Part shown: positions 35,980 through 44,347 of the stretch, in pieces | How positions within the stretch are numbered: the stretch's first letter is position 1 | Layout of the letters: each line of letters opens with the position of its first letter | NCBI GenBank assembly: GCA_002215675.1 | Contig: NGFH01000009.1 | Location: forward strand, 299,501-363,500 | Length of the DNA stretch: 64,000 bases | Direction of reading: 5' to 3' | From: Bacteroidetes bacterium 2013_40CM_41_45 | GTDB lineage: Bacteria > Bacteroidota > Bacteroidia > AKYH767-A > 2013-40CM-41-45 | Translations under genes and position numbers: made by a program | Notes under the pieces: model-generated | What the model was told of the DNA's origin: nothing | What the model saw: only the letters and a program-made list of their open reading frames with translations | Database searches by the model: none

Positions 35980-36007
35980 CCCCTTACTCCCAACTCCCTA
36001 CTATTAT
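35980..36007. repeat. Degenerate 7-base tandem array, inverted relative to 35923
   Basis: CCCCTTA, CTCCCAA, CTCCCTA, CTATTAT. The words are complementary to those at 35923-35950, so the two arrays can pair. The last unit runs up to the candidate promoter of the next gene. Confidence 0.65.
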
Positions 36008-36008
36008 T

Positions 36009-36016
36009 TACATTTG
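36009..36016 (+). promoter_or_regulatory. Candidate -7 box for the DUF4199 gene
   Basis: TACATTTG, 17 bases before the ATG at 36034. Confidence 0.45.
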
Positions 36017-36033
36017 CCTCAAAACCTTTTCGT

Positions 36034-36585
36034 ATGGAAAATAATCTGACCAGGCATTTTATCCGCTTCGGAATAATTTACGCGCTTATTCAAATCATCA
36101 TTACCGTGGCATCTTACATGGCGGGCGTAAATTTCATTGCGTCAAACATGATTTTGTTCAGTGTTTTAATGCTGCTGCTTACGGTGGGCTATACTACTTA
36201 TTCAATTATTCAATTCAGAAAAAGCGCAGGCGGATTCATGACACTGAAGGAAGGATTTATGGTTACCTTTTTTACACTTGCTGTTGGAGGATTAATCACA
36301 ACTGCCTTTACTATAATTCTTTACAACTTTATTGATAAGGAATATCCTCAGCTTCTTGCCGAGAAGAGTATCCAAAAGACTGCCGAAATGATGGAAAGTT
36401 TCGGCGCATCGCAAGATGATATTGATAAAGCCATGGAGAAAACAGGTGACGTTGCAGAGCGGTTTACCGTCTTCGGCCAGATACGCGGGTATTTATACGG
36501 CTTGATTTTTTATGCCATTTATTCCGTGATTCTTGGCGCAATCTTCAAACGCACCAAACCGCCATTTGAAGAGCAGGTTAGTTAG
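36034..36585 (+). CDS. DUF4199 family membrane protein
   Basis: The 183-residue protein has four membrane helices (about 12-30, 38-60, 78-100 and 150-172). The DUF4199 pattern GGFMTLKEGFMVTFFTLAVGGLI lies in the middle, followed by a helical loop EMMESFGASQDDIDKAMEKTG. The function is unknown. In many Bacteroidota this gene precedes a GT2 glycosyltransferase, exactly as here, suggesting a shared membrane process. Confidence 0.88.
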   Translation: MENNLTRHFIRFGIIYALIQIIITVASYMAGVNFIASNMILFSVLMLLLTVGYTTYSIIQFRKSAGGFMTLKEGFMVTFFTLAVGGLITTAFTIILYNFIDKEYPQLLAEKSIQKTAEMMESFGASQDDIDKAMEKTGDVAERFTVFGQIRGYLYGLIFYAIYSVILGAIFKRTKPPFEEQVS

Positions 36586-36590
36586 GCATT

Positions 36591-36646
36591 GATAATTGAT
36601 AATTGATAATTGATAATTGATAATTAGTCATTAGTCATAGTCATTA
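36591..36646. repeat. 7-base tandem arrays: GATAATT x5, then AGTCATT-type x3
   Basis: Five perfect GATAATT copies (36591-36625) are followed by AGTCATT, AGTCATA, GTCATTA. The array fills the gap between the DUF4199 gene and the GTG start of the GT2 gene at 36647. Confidence 0.9.
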
Positions 36647-37588
36647 GTGAACCTCTCAGTCATAATCCCCGTCTACAACGAAAACGAATCGCTGCGCGAG
36701 CTGGCCGACTGGATTACAGGTATCGTTAACCGCGAGCGTCTTACATATGAAATAATTTTTGTGGATGACGGAAGCAATGACGGTTCCTGGAACGAGATTC
36801 AGAAAATTGCCTCAGAAAATACCAATGTAAAAGGAATACGCTTCAGGAGAAATTACGGAAAGTCTGCCGCGCTTAATTCGGGTTTTGCTGAAAGTACGGG
36901 TGATGTGGTAATTACCATGGATGCCGATTTGCAGGATAGTCCCGATGAAATTCCCGCGCTGTATAAAATGATTACCGCAGATGGATACGATTTGGTTTCA
37001 GGATGGAAGAAAAAAAGGCGCGACCCGCTTTCAAAAAAAATACCTAGCAGATTTTTTAACTGGACCACACGCCAGGTGTCAGGAATAAAAAACCTTCACG
37101 ATTTTAACTGCGGATTAAAGGCATACCGCAGTGATGTGGTCAAGAGCATTGAAGTGTATGGCGAAATGCACCGCTACATTCCGGTGATTGCACACAAAGC
37201 AGGCTTTTTGAAAATAGGGGAGAAGCCGGTAGAACACTATCCGCGCAAGTATGGAGTAACTAAATTCGGCTTTGAAAGATTTCTTACCGGGTTCCTCGAT
37301 TTGGTTTCCATCGTGTTTGTAACCCGCTTTGGAAAAAAGCCCATGCACCTGTTTGGATTCCTCGGCACACTATTTTTCCTGTGCGGATTTATTATCGCTG
37401 CTTCCCTTGCGTATGGAAAATTTGTCCATCTCGAATATCGCATGACTGAACGCCCGCTTTTCTATTTCGGCTTGCTGGCTATGATATTGGGCACCCAGCT
37501 CTTTGTTGCCGGCTTTTTGGGCGAGCTAATTTCGCGCAATTCTAATGACAGGAACCATTACCTGATTGAGAAGAAGGTTAATCTCTGA
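36647..37588 (+). CDS. GT2 glycosyltransferase with C-terminal membrane helices (GtrB/DPM1-like)
   Basis: The 313-residue protein starts at a GTG right after the heptamer array. It has a GT-A catalytic domain with SVIIPVYNENESL, FVDDGSNDGSW, the DxD-containing MDADLQDSPDEIP, and the DFNCGLKAYR block. Two C-terminal helices follow (about 225-255 and 268-292). Proteins of this kind transfer a sugar from a nucleotide to polyprenyl phosphate on the cytoplasmic face. It pairs with the upstream DUF4199 gene. Confidence 0.93.
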   Translation: MNLSVIIPVYNENESLRELADWITGIVNRERLTYEIIFVDDGSNDGSWNEIQKIASENTNVKGIRFRRNYGKSAALNSGFAESTGDVVITMDADLQDSPDEIPALYKMITADGYDLVSGWKKKRRDPLSKKIPSRFFNWTTRQVSGIKNLHDFNCGLKAYRSDVVKSIEVYGEMHRYIPVIAHKAGFLKIGEKPVEHYPRKYGVTKFGFERFLTGFLDLVSIVFVTRFGKKPMHLFGFLGTLFFLCGFIIAASLAYGKFVHLEYRMTERPLFYFGLLAMILGTQLFVAGFLGELISRNSNDRNHYLIEKKVNL

Positions 37589-37880
37589 AATTAGGTTCTT
37601 ATAACGAAACCATACGAATTTGCGAATTTTGTATGGTGGCATTAGTAAATTCGTAAATATTCGATGTTCGTACAAAAATAAAGCCCTTTTTTTAATCATT
37701 TTTAGGGTTCTTTATTCCGCCAAATAGGGTGAGCCATTAACCCTGTACCCCCAGTCATTCACCAAATTAAAATAGCGTTTTTTCGCATAAAATGATAAAT
37801 TTGGGTCATAAACATTCCCGGAGTATTATCAATTAAGAAAGGTGAACCTATGCTAAGTAAGCCGGGAGAAAGCGAAAAAG
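37589..37880. other. Intergenic region before the glucosaminidase-like gene
   Basis: About 290 bases. It holds degenerate ACGAATTT-type words (37613-37675), a T-rich stretch (37688-37712), and a TAAATTTG box (37796-37803) about 80 bases before the next ATG. No RNA gene recognised. Confidence 0.4.
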
Positions 37881-38546
37881 ATGAAAAAGACAATATGTTG
37901 CAATACCAATCATTACCTGCAGAACGAAACCTCGGTTATCTGTATAAACGAGGGGTGCTCAAAATACCTTATCCATACCACCCTGGTAAAACAAAACAGG
38001 ACCAAACGGTTTCTTACTGCAATGTGGCTACTCGCATTCCTTGTCGTATTTACTTCTAATGATTTCTCCAATATAAATTCAGCATCTGTAAACAATCATC
38101 AGAAGGAAATGCTGGTAAAGCTTCGTCCGCTGCTAAGCGTTGAATCGCTGCGCAATGAAATTGAAGAACTCCAGTTGGTTTGCCCCGGTGAAGCGTATGC
38201 ACAAATGATGCTTGAATCAGGAAATCTCTCATCGTTCCTTACCAGGCGCGCCAACAACATGCTTGGAATGCGTTTTCCGTTCCGCAGAACCACTACTGCA
38301 AGCGGGTTGTACCTTCCTGAAAAAGATACCATTATTTATGGTAATTCCCTATCGCTGAAAAAGTATGCGAAGCAGAACAACTATGCCGTATATGCCACTT
38401 GGCAGGATGCCGTAAAAGATTATAAGTTCTGGCAGGACGAATATTTCCGCCTGGGCGAACGTTACCTTCAGTTCTTAGGAAATATTTATGCCGAGGACTC
38501 AAGTTACAGTGCTAAAATCCGTACCGTAATGAAACGTGGCAGTTAA
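37881..38546 (+). CDS. Membrane-anchored glucosaminidase-like protein with Cys-rich N-terminus
   Basis: The 221-residue protein has a cytoplasmic N-terminus with four cysteines (ICCNTNHYL ... VICINEGCSKY), then a single membrane helix (about 43-59, FLTAMWLLAFLVVFTS), then an extracytoplasmic domain. That domain carries the glucosaminidase (Flg_new/LytG-like) pattern CPGEAYAQMMLESGNLSSF, whose Glu could be catalytic, and NNMLGMRFPFRR. Such enzymes cut peptidoglycan glycan strands. The Cys-rich head looks like a degenerate zinc ribbon, which is unusual for a wall hydrolase; the spacing does not make a canonical CxxC pair set. Confidence 0.75.
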   Translation: MKKTICCNTNHYLQNETSVICINEGCSKYLIHTTLVKQNRTKRFLTAMWLLAFLVVFTSNDFSNINSASVNNHQKEMLVKLRPLLSVESLRNEIEELQLVCPGEAYAQMMLESGNLSSFLTRRANNMLGMRFPFRRTTTASGLYLPEKDTIIYGNSLSLKKYAKQNNYAVYATWQDAVKDYKFWQDEYFRLGERYLQFLGNIYAEDSSYSAKIRTVMKRGS

Positions 38547-38548
38547 AT

Positions 38549-38600
38549 AGTTCAATAGTTAAGTACGATAAACTTTTGAACCCTTGAACTTCTGAACTTC
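38549..38600. repeat. 8-base tandem array downstream of the glucosaminidase-like gene
   Basis: ATAGTTCA, ATAGTTAA, then TTGAACCC, TTGAACTT, CTGAACTT. The period is 8 rather than 7. Confidence 0.5.
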
Positions 38601-38608
38601 TATATAAA

Positions 38609-40183
38609 TTATTGCTTAACTAATTTTTTAATGACAGTCTCTTTTAAAGTTTTAATCCGGATAAAATAAATTCCAGCACTCCATCTATGGGCATCTATAT
38701 GAATCTTCTGTTGTTGGTTATCACCTGTTTGATTTTGATTATAAATCTTTTCTCCAAGAGAAGAATAAACTTCAAAGCTCTCAATCGTAAACCCTGAATC
38801 GTAAATCGTAATTTGATTTGTTGCCGGGTTTGGATAAATGGAAATCAAATCGTCATCTGCAATGAACTCGTTTTCACCCACGGTAAAACAAAGAGAAGTT
38901 TCTGTCAGGGTTGGAGAAGTAAATGAAAGCGATGATGCGGCAACATTTGTCAAAGACGAATCAATAACATTAATTGAAGTTGCCGTTAAAGTATAGGCAG
39001 TCATCAGGAAGGCGGGAAGGCTTTCATTGCAGCCGCTGCTGCCGTTAGTATCGGTCTTTATAACGTATGCGCTTTGACCGTTGCCAAAACTTAACGAACT
39101 ACATGCAAGCACATATCCGCTGTTGGTCGACTGAATAACCTGGCTTGCCTGGTCATTGCCAATACCACCATATTCCTTGCTCCATTCGGGGGCACCTGAA
39201 GAATCGGTTTTAATAAGAAATGCTCCGTAGTCGGCAGAAAAACTGTTGGTGCGCCCGCAGAGAGCATAACCTCCATCAGAAGTGGAAGCAAGTCCGACGC
39301 AATTGTCATCGCTGGTTCCGGGGCCCGAATAGGAGTTAGACCATACCGGTGTTCCGTTCGGGCTGAGTTTTGCAAGCCATGCATTGACGGGAGACAACTG
39401 TGACGAAACTCCGGCAATCATATAATTGCCTGACGGCTGTACTATAATGCCGTTTATCCAATGGTCATTGGAACCGCCATACGTATTTGCCCATTGCACA
39501 TTGCCGCTCGCATCAGTTTTAATTGCAAGCGCAGCGCTGTTTACACCATTAAAATTCTCTCCTCCAATAATGTATCCTCCATCACTGGTCTGGGCAACAG
39601 AGTAACCATAGTCGTCATCAGAACCAACCGAATAGCTATGCACCCACTGAATGTTGCCGGAGCCGTCCAATTTTAAAAGGCACGCATTGTCGTTGGTGGC
39701 TACACCGCCATTCTGGAGCCCTACAGCTGCATATCCGCCATCAGAGGTCGGGATTATATCATTACCACTGTCGCCATTCACAGAACCGCATGTTCTTTGC
39801 CAGCTAATGATGCCGATGTTATTGGTTTTAAAAATCCAAATGTCTCCCAGCCCGTTACCGGAGCTTTCAGTCAATCCAACAGCAACATATCCGCCATCAG
39901 GGGTTTGCCTTACCATATATACCCGGTCCCATCCGGTGCCGCCATAAGTTCTCGTCCACTGAATCGTGCCATACGCATCGGTCTTGGTAAGATACGCATC
40001 ATAGCTGCCGGCACCAAAGCTGTTGGTTTCTCCGCCAAGTATGTAGCCACCATCAGTAGTTTGCGCTACAGACCAGCAGTAATCGGTTCCTGCACCGCCA
40101 TACGTTTTTTGGAATCGAATTAACTGCGCGCTAAGTGTAGATGTCATTGTGAGCGCAATAAAAAGTGTAGTAATTTGTTTCAT
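38609..40183 (-). CDS. T9SS-secreted beta-propeller protein
   Basis: The frame opens at 40285, but the ATG at 40183 (MKQITTLFIALTMTSTLSAQ) provides the signal peptide, giving 524 residues. The body is about eight repeats of the type TYGGTGWDRVYMVRQTPDGGYVA followed by KTDxxGxxxW, which form propeller blades. The C-terminal type A sorting domain has SIYPNPATNQITIYDSG and ends VIKKLVKQ. It is a surface or secreted protein of unknown ligand. It is the last gene of a four-gene minus-strand run of exported proteins. Confidence 0.88.
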   Translation of the reverse strand: MKQITTLFIALTMTSTLSAQLIRFQKTYGGAGTDYCWSVAQTTDGGYILGGETNSFGAGSYDAYLTKTDAYGTIQWTRTYGGTGWDRVYMVRQTPDGGYVAVGLTESSGNGLGDIWIFKTNNIGIISWQRTCGSVNGDSGNDIIPTSDGGYAAVGLQNGGVATNDNACLLKLDGSGNIQWVHSYSVGSDDDYGYSVAQTSDGGYIIGGENFNGVNSAALAIKTDASGNVQWANTYGGSNDHWINGIIVQPSGNYMIAGVSSQLSPVNAWLAKLSPNGTPVWSNSYSGPGTSDDNCVGLASTSDGGYALCGRTNSFSADYGAFLIKTDSSGAPEWSKEYGGIGNDQASQVIQSTNSGYVLACSSLSFGNGQSAYVIKTDTNGSSGCNESLPAFLMTAYTLTATSINVIDSSLTNVAASSLSFTSPTLTETSLCFTVGENEFIADDDLISIYPNPATNQITIYDSGFTIESFEVYSSLGEKIYNQNQTGDNQQQKIHIDAHRWSAGIYFIRIKTLKETVIKKLVKQ

Positions 40184-40196
40184 GATAGTAGTGATT

Positions 40197-41102
40197 TTAT
40201 TGTTTAATAAATTTTTTAGTAATAATTCCGTTTTCTGTTCCAATGCGGGCGAAATAAATTCCGGGTGCAAGCCAAGAAATATCAACGCGAAGCCCCTCTC
40301 CCTTGGGAGTGGGATTTAGGGTGAGCCGTTTCTCTCCTAGCATATTATAAATTTCAATTACCTCAATTTTCCATTTTCCATTATCCATTATCAATTCACC
40401 GGAACCGGGATTGGGGAAGAGGGATATTTCAAAGTCGCGCGAATGCTCGTTAAAGCCCTCACAAATATTCGGAAATACATGAATGTCATCAATCATCCAT
40501 CCTTCTTTATTTGAATTTATTGAATCACTTTGGAAGGTAAATCTGAATAACAGGGAATCTATTGGAAAAGGAAAACCGCAGAGCATGAAATCATATTGCA
40601 CGAATTGCCATCCGTTTGACGAGCCACTAAAGGCAGGTATACCGCCTGTAATTGTATCGGTTGCTGAATACGAGTTAATAGCTGACTGAAGAAAAGGAAA
40701 GTTGATGATATTCTGCCACGTCACGCCGTCGAGAGACAATTCAATGAAACATCCGTCATGTAATGAATCTGTATCATATTTATGAGTAAAGTCAACCATT
40801 AAATATATTGCGTTCCAGGAATTAAAAACCATTGCATTGGTGACCGTTACTATAAAAGACGAACGATTATTTACAGGGTAAGGATTTAACGTATCGGTAA
40901 CAATAACATTAGGAGCAGAATAAGCGCTATCAAAAATTATTTTCTGCGGAGGCCCCGTTTGCCAGATATTACCTGCCAGGGATGTATCTATTCTCCAGGG
41001 CAGCGATGTAGAAGTATCGAAATCGGCAGTATAATACCCTTGTGAAAATGCAGGCGCATTAACAAAGGCAGCAAAAAATAAAACACACAGAAATTTTTTC
41101 AT
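40197..41102 (-). CDS. T9SS-secreted protein with a jelly-roll/MAM-like region (predicted)
   Basis: Signal peptide MKKFLCVLFFAAFVNAPAFSQ from the ATG at 41102 (the frame opens at 41120). The 301-residue product has a beta-rich N-terminal domain (TADFDTSTSLPWRIDTSLAGN ... KEGWMIDDIHVFPN). The last strand motif is common in extracellular adhesion-type beta sandwiches. A type A sorting domain (SLFPNPGSGELIMDNG ... IITKKFIKQ) closes the protein. It lies 13 bases upstream of the propeller gene and is probably co-transcribed. Confidence 0.82.
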   Translation of the reverse strand: MKKFLCVLFFAAFVNAPAFSQGYYTADFDTSTSLPWRIDTSLAGNIWQTGPPQKIIFDSAYSAPNVIVTDTLNPYPVNNRSSFIVTVTNAMVFNSWNAIYLMVDFTHKYDTDSLHDGCFIELSLDGVTWQNIINFPFLQSAINSYSATDTITGGIPAFSGSSNGWQFVQYDFMLCGFPFPIDSLLFRFTFQSDSINSNKEGWMIDDIHVFPNICEGFNEHSRDFEISLFPNPGSGELIMDNGKWKIEVIEIYNMLGEKRLTLNPTPKGEGLRVDISWLAPGIYFARIGTENGIITKKFIKQ

Positions 41103-41198
41103 GGCGAAAAAAATCGTCATTCAAAAGTAACTATAAAAAAAATTAACTCCAATTCACCCTTTTCCCCGGAGAAAAAGAGAGGGTAAATAAAAAATTAT

Positions 41199-41870
41199 TT
41201 ATCTCGGAACAATGGTAAAGTAGAGGGAAACTTTGGCAGAATCAGTAGAATTATTAAATGTTTTATCGAGGCGGCCATTAACAATTTCCAAATCACTTAT
41301 GTTGAAATATAGTGTAGTATAGGTATGCCCCACAAAATCATTTTCAGAAAAACGATAATAAAAAGAATAATTATTGTCATAGATTATATCATCCGGGAGT
41401 GTTACGGTAAAAGGCAACTGCGAAGCGCTGCTGAGAGATGCATCGTTATTATATTCCATTTGATAAGAAGAAGTATAACGAGAAAGGAACACATGCTTCG
41501 GATAATTAACAGTTCCATTTAAATGGTTGTAAATAATTTTAGTTAATGTACTATGACCAATTATAATAGTTCTTGTGTTTGTGCTGGTGACTCCATCCGA
41601 ATTACTTATTGTTAACTTAACAGTATACTGCCCAATTTGATTAAAGTGATGAGACGGGCTTTGATCGGAAGAAGAATGCCCGTCACCAAAATCCCATGAA
41701 GAAGTGCTGTAATTATTAGAGCAATTGGTAAAAATAAAATAATGAGTTGGGTCAGTGGTGGCGGTTTTGTCAACAAGAAAACATGCCGAAGGGGCAGGGT
41801 GCTCTTCGTTCTTTGAACAGCATGAAAAAAATACGGCGGCAAAGATTGTCAGGTAAACAATGTCTTTCAT
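41199..41870 (-). CDS. PKD-domain lipoprotein
   Basis: The 223-residue product has a lipoprotein signal (FFSCCSK; lipobox Cys 17 or 18), then one PKD domain (about 40-105) with SSWDFGDGHSSSDQSPSHHF and GQYTVKLTISNSDG, the classical WDFGDG strand. A second beta domain follows without a recognised family. Its motif suggests protein or glycan binding at the cell surface. It lacks a T9SS sorting domain, unlike its neighbours. Confidence 0.82.
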   Translation of the reverse strand: MKDIVYLTIFAAVFFSCCSKNEEHPAPSACFLVDKTATTDPTHYFIFTNCSNNYSTSSWDFGDGHSSSDQSPSHHFNQIGQYTVKLTISNSDGVTSTNTRTIIIGHSTLTKIIYNHLNGTVNYPKHVFLSRYTSSYQMEYNNDASLSSASQLPFTVTLPDDIIYDNNYSFYYRFSENDFVGHTYTTLYFNISDLEIVNGRLDKTFNNSTDSAKVSLYFTIVPR

Positions 41871-41902
41871 GGTAAAATTTTCGTCTAAGATATTGAATAC
41901 TC

Positions 41903-43552
41903 TTACTGCCGCACAATCTTCCTGTACAGAACTTTTTGCGTGGTTGTAAAGCGCAGTATGTACACTCCTTTTGACTGCAATACAGAGTTAGATATGCTTA
42001 AACTCTGATAATATCTATCTGAAGAATTTTGTTTATCGAAAACTTTTTTACCGGCAGCATCAAAAATTTCTATCCGGGCGTTGCCGGCCTGAGTGGCATA
42101 AAACGTCACGGTGCACGATGTTGTAAACGGATTGGGATACACACTTAGAATAACATCTTCCGGGGGCGTTTCATTTCCGTTAAGTAAAATCCAGGCAAGC
42201 CGCATATCGGGAATTCCGTAACCGTACAATGTATCGGGATTCAGATAGCGGTCAGCACTTTGTTCAATGGCATGTAGTATTTGCATATTGCTGAAAGAAG
42301 GGCGCGCCTGCCATAGGCAAGCGGCAGTGCCCGCCATGATAGGGCTTGCAAAAGAAGTTCCACTGCCATAGCCGAAAACTCCGTTATCGAAAGCAAGGTA
42401 TGCGTTAAGTCCCTGCGCACATACATTGGGTTTCACTCTTCCGTCAAAAGAAGGTCCGTGAGAACTCTGGGCATAAATCACTTTCAGCGAGTCGACACCA
42501 CCTACTGTAAGCACACTGTCTCCGTCAGCCGGAGCGCCAATATAATTCCATGGCCCGCCGCCCGAGTTGCCCGCACTGTTCACCACCAATATTCCCTTAG
42601 ACGCGGCAATGTCTGCAGCAATGGTGATAACAGCACTGTCGCCATTCATGTCAGCGTAGGTATGATTGTACAGCGGGTCATCAAACGTAGTATATCCAAG
42701 CGAGGTATTAAAAACATCCGCGCCGGCACTGTCAGCATATTCAGCCCCGCAAGCCCAATTGTATTCTTCAATAATATATTCGGTGGCTGCATCTTCGGTG
42801 CGCAGCAAAATATATTCTGCATCAGGAGCAGTGCCAATCATATAACCCGGCAAATGAGCAGCCATGCATGAAAGCACGGCTGTGCCATGAAAGTGATGTC
42901 CATAAACATTGCTGTCGCCTTGCACAAAATCATGCGTGGCAAGAATCCTGTTGTCAGCAATCAGGTCCTGGAATACTGGAATAGTATTTGCGTTATTAAA
43001 GCCGGCATCCATTACGGCAATTAACATTCCTTTTCCTCTGTATCCAAGACTGTGCAGGAAATCACCGTTAAGCATTTGCAGCTGATGAAGCGCCGGCCCG
43101 TATTCACCGGCTGATTCAGTCGCAAGCATTTTTTCTGCCGCCAGTTCTTCCATCTTATCTGTGAAAACAAATTTTTCTTTCGATACCGTGTTTCTTTTAG
43201 GCAAACTTTTAACGCCTGAAACAAACGGAAGCGTTTCAACAGAGTTCAATACATTGGTATCGGTGGTTTGAATAATCACACCGTTGAGCCATTTGCTTTT
43301 GTTCAGCACGGTTGCACCGTGAGCAATAACGCTGTCGATATAAGCCGGCGTTACCGGCAAATCCTGGGGGGTAATGCTTATACCCTGCGCATTGCGCCTG
43401 TTGATAGCCCGCTGGGATAGAAAAGCAAGAGGGGAAGAAACAGAGTAGGGGTTATTATTCTTATCCGTGAACCTGACAAAATATTTACCCGGGGCAATCT
43501 GTGCGATGCTTAACAGGGGAATAAAAAAAAACAGAGTGATAATCCCTCTCAT
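41903..43552 (-). CDS. T9SS-secreted subtilisin-like (S8) serine protease
   Basis: The 549-residue protein has a signal peptide (MRGIITLFFFIPLLSIAQ). An N-terminal pro-region (about 25-150) precedes the S8 catalytic domain. Triad: Asp in LIAVMDAGFNNA (about 179), His in HFHGTAVLSC (about 222), and Ser in GTSFASPIMAG (about 398). A type A sorting domain closes it (SVYPNPFTTSC ... VLYRKIVRQ). It should act on proteins outside the cell. Its ATG directly abuts the stop of the upstream lipoprotein gene. Confidence 0.95.
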   Translation of the reverse strand: MRGIITLFFFIPLLSIAQIAPGKYFVRFTDKNNNPYSVSSPLAFLSQRAINRRNAQGISITPQDLPVTPAYIDSVIAHGATVLNKSKWLNGVIIQTTDTNVLNSVETLPFVSGVKSLPKRNTVSKEKFVFTDKMEELAAEKMLATESAGEYGPALHQLQMLNGDFLHSLGYRGKGMLIAVMDAGFNNANTIPVFQDLIADNRILATHDFVQGDSNVYGHHFHGTAVLSCMAAHLPGYMIGTAPDAEYILLRTEDAATEYIIEEYNWACGAEYADSAGADVFNTSLGYTTFDDPLYNHTYADMNGDSAVITIAADIAASKGILVVNSAGNSGGGPWNYIGAPADGDSVLTVGGVDSLKVIYAQSSHGPSFDGRVKPNVCAQGLNAYLAFDNGVFGYGSGTSFASPIMAGTAACLWQARPSFSNMQILHAIEQSADRYLNPDTLYGYGIPDMRLAWILLNGNETPPEDVILSVYPNPFTTSCTVTFYATQAGNARIEIFDAAGKKVFDKQNSSDRYYQSLSISNSVLQSKGVYILRFTTTQKVLYRKIVRQ

Positions 43553-44344
43553 TTAGTGTGGAATTGGAACCGAAGCATTATGCAACCCATGTGCGGCAAT
43601 GGAGTAAAAATATTTTGCGCCTGTCGTGTCGCTGAAATTCTGAATATCCAAATCATAATATTCTTTGTAAATCATTCCAACATGGTTGGCAAAAATTTCT
43701 TTACCGTTTTTACGCTCAATCGCATTGGGCAATGGCCCCCGCAGTACAATCAATGTCGAATCAAAATAAAATGTGCCGATAGAATATTGAACATGGACAT
43801 CATCATATCCATATATATCTTCTCCAAAAAAGTTGTACGCGTTGCCGTTCCATGTTGTATTCAGGTTGATAGGAAATCCGAGCTTCACATAGCGCACGTT
43901 GTTTTCCACACGTTCATATCGTGCAAGAGTAAGAGTGGAATTCCATACATTAACTTCCGGCTGCCACGGAGCACTGGCCGAGTTCCTTTTAAAACGCTGG
44001 AGTCGTTGCGTAGGCCTGCCCTGGTTATCGATGTAAGTGGAGTCAATCCGCTCCAGGATTTGGAATGTGAAACGGGTTGCCGGCGGTGTGGTGAAAACAG
44101 AATAATATGTTGAGTCCACATCGTAAAGAATCCACCTGCCCGTATCAATAGGTGCATATTGGTAGGCGGGGCCTGCCGTACGAATTACTTCATCTTTTTT
44201 GCAAGAGGATAGAAAGAGGAATAAGATTAACCCAACTAAAAAGTATTGATTTCGGATTTCGGATTTCGGATTTCGGATTAAACCGCAATTTAAAATTCGC
44301 ATTTCGAAATTACTTATATCTGTCATAAGTTTTTTATTACTCAT
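43553..44344 (-). CDS. Uncharacterised lipoprotein with repeat-derived N-terminus
   Basis: The 263-residue frame contains a lipoprotein signal (LVGLILFLFLSSC) after an unusually long, basic n-region. Possible starts are ATGs at 44344, 44326 and 44302. There is no start between 44302 and the hydrophobic segment, so the heptamer repeat (44248-44275) must be translated, giving NPKSEIRNQ. The mature part is beta-rich (DTGRWILYDVDSTYYSVFT). I recognise no family. It sits between mnmA (3-base gap) and the S8 protease (no gap), so all are probably one transcript. Confidence 0.75.
   Translation of the reverse strand: MSNKKLMTDISNFEMRILNCGLIRNPKSEIRNQYFLVGLILFLFLSSCKKDEVIRTAGPAYQYAPIDTGRWILYDVDSTYYSVFTTPPATRFTFQILERIDSTYIDNQGRPTQRLQRFKRNSASAPWQPEVNVWNSTLTLARYERVENNVRYVKLGFPINLNTTWNGNAYNFFGEDIYGYDDVHVQYSIGTFYFDSTLIVLRGPLPNAIERKNGKEIFANHVGMIYKEYYDLDIQNFSDTTGAKYFYSIAAHGLHNASVPIPH
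44248..44275. repeat. 7-base tandem array: GATTTCG x4 (perfect)
   Basis: Four identical units in coding sequence of the lipoprotein, on the opposite strand. Confidence 0.9.
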
Positions 44345-44347
44345 GCT

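Noticed and set aside
36591-36646. CRISPR-like array
   Set aside because: Units are 7 bases with no spacers and no cas genes nearby; it is a simple tandem repeat.
37850-38059. Small + strand frame overlapping the start of the glucosaminidase-like gene
   Set aside because: It is in another frame, has no recognisable features and ends inside the real gene; the 37881 frame continues through a membrane helix and a catalytic domain.
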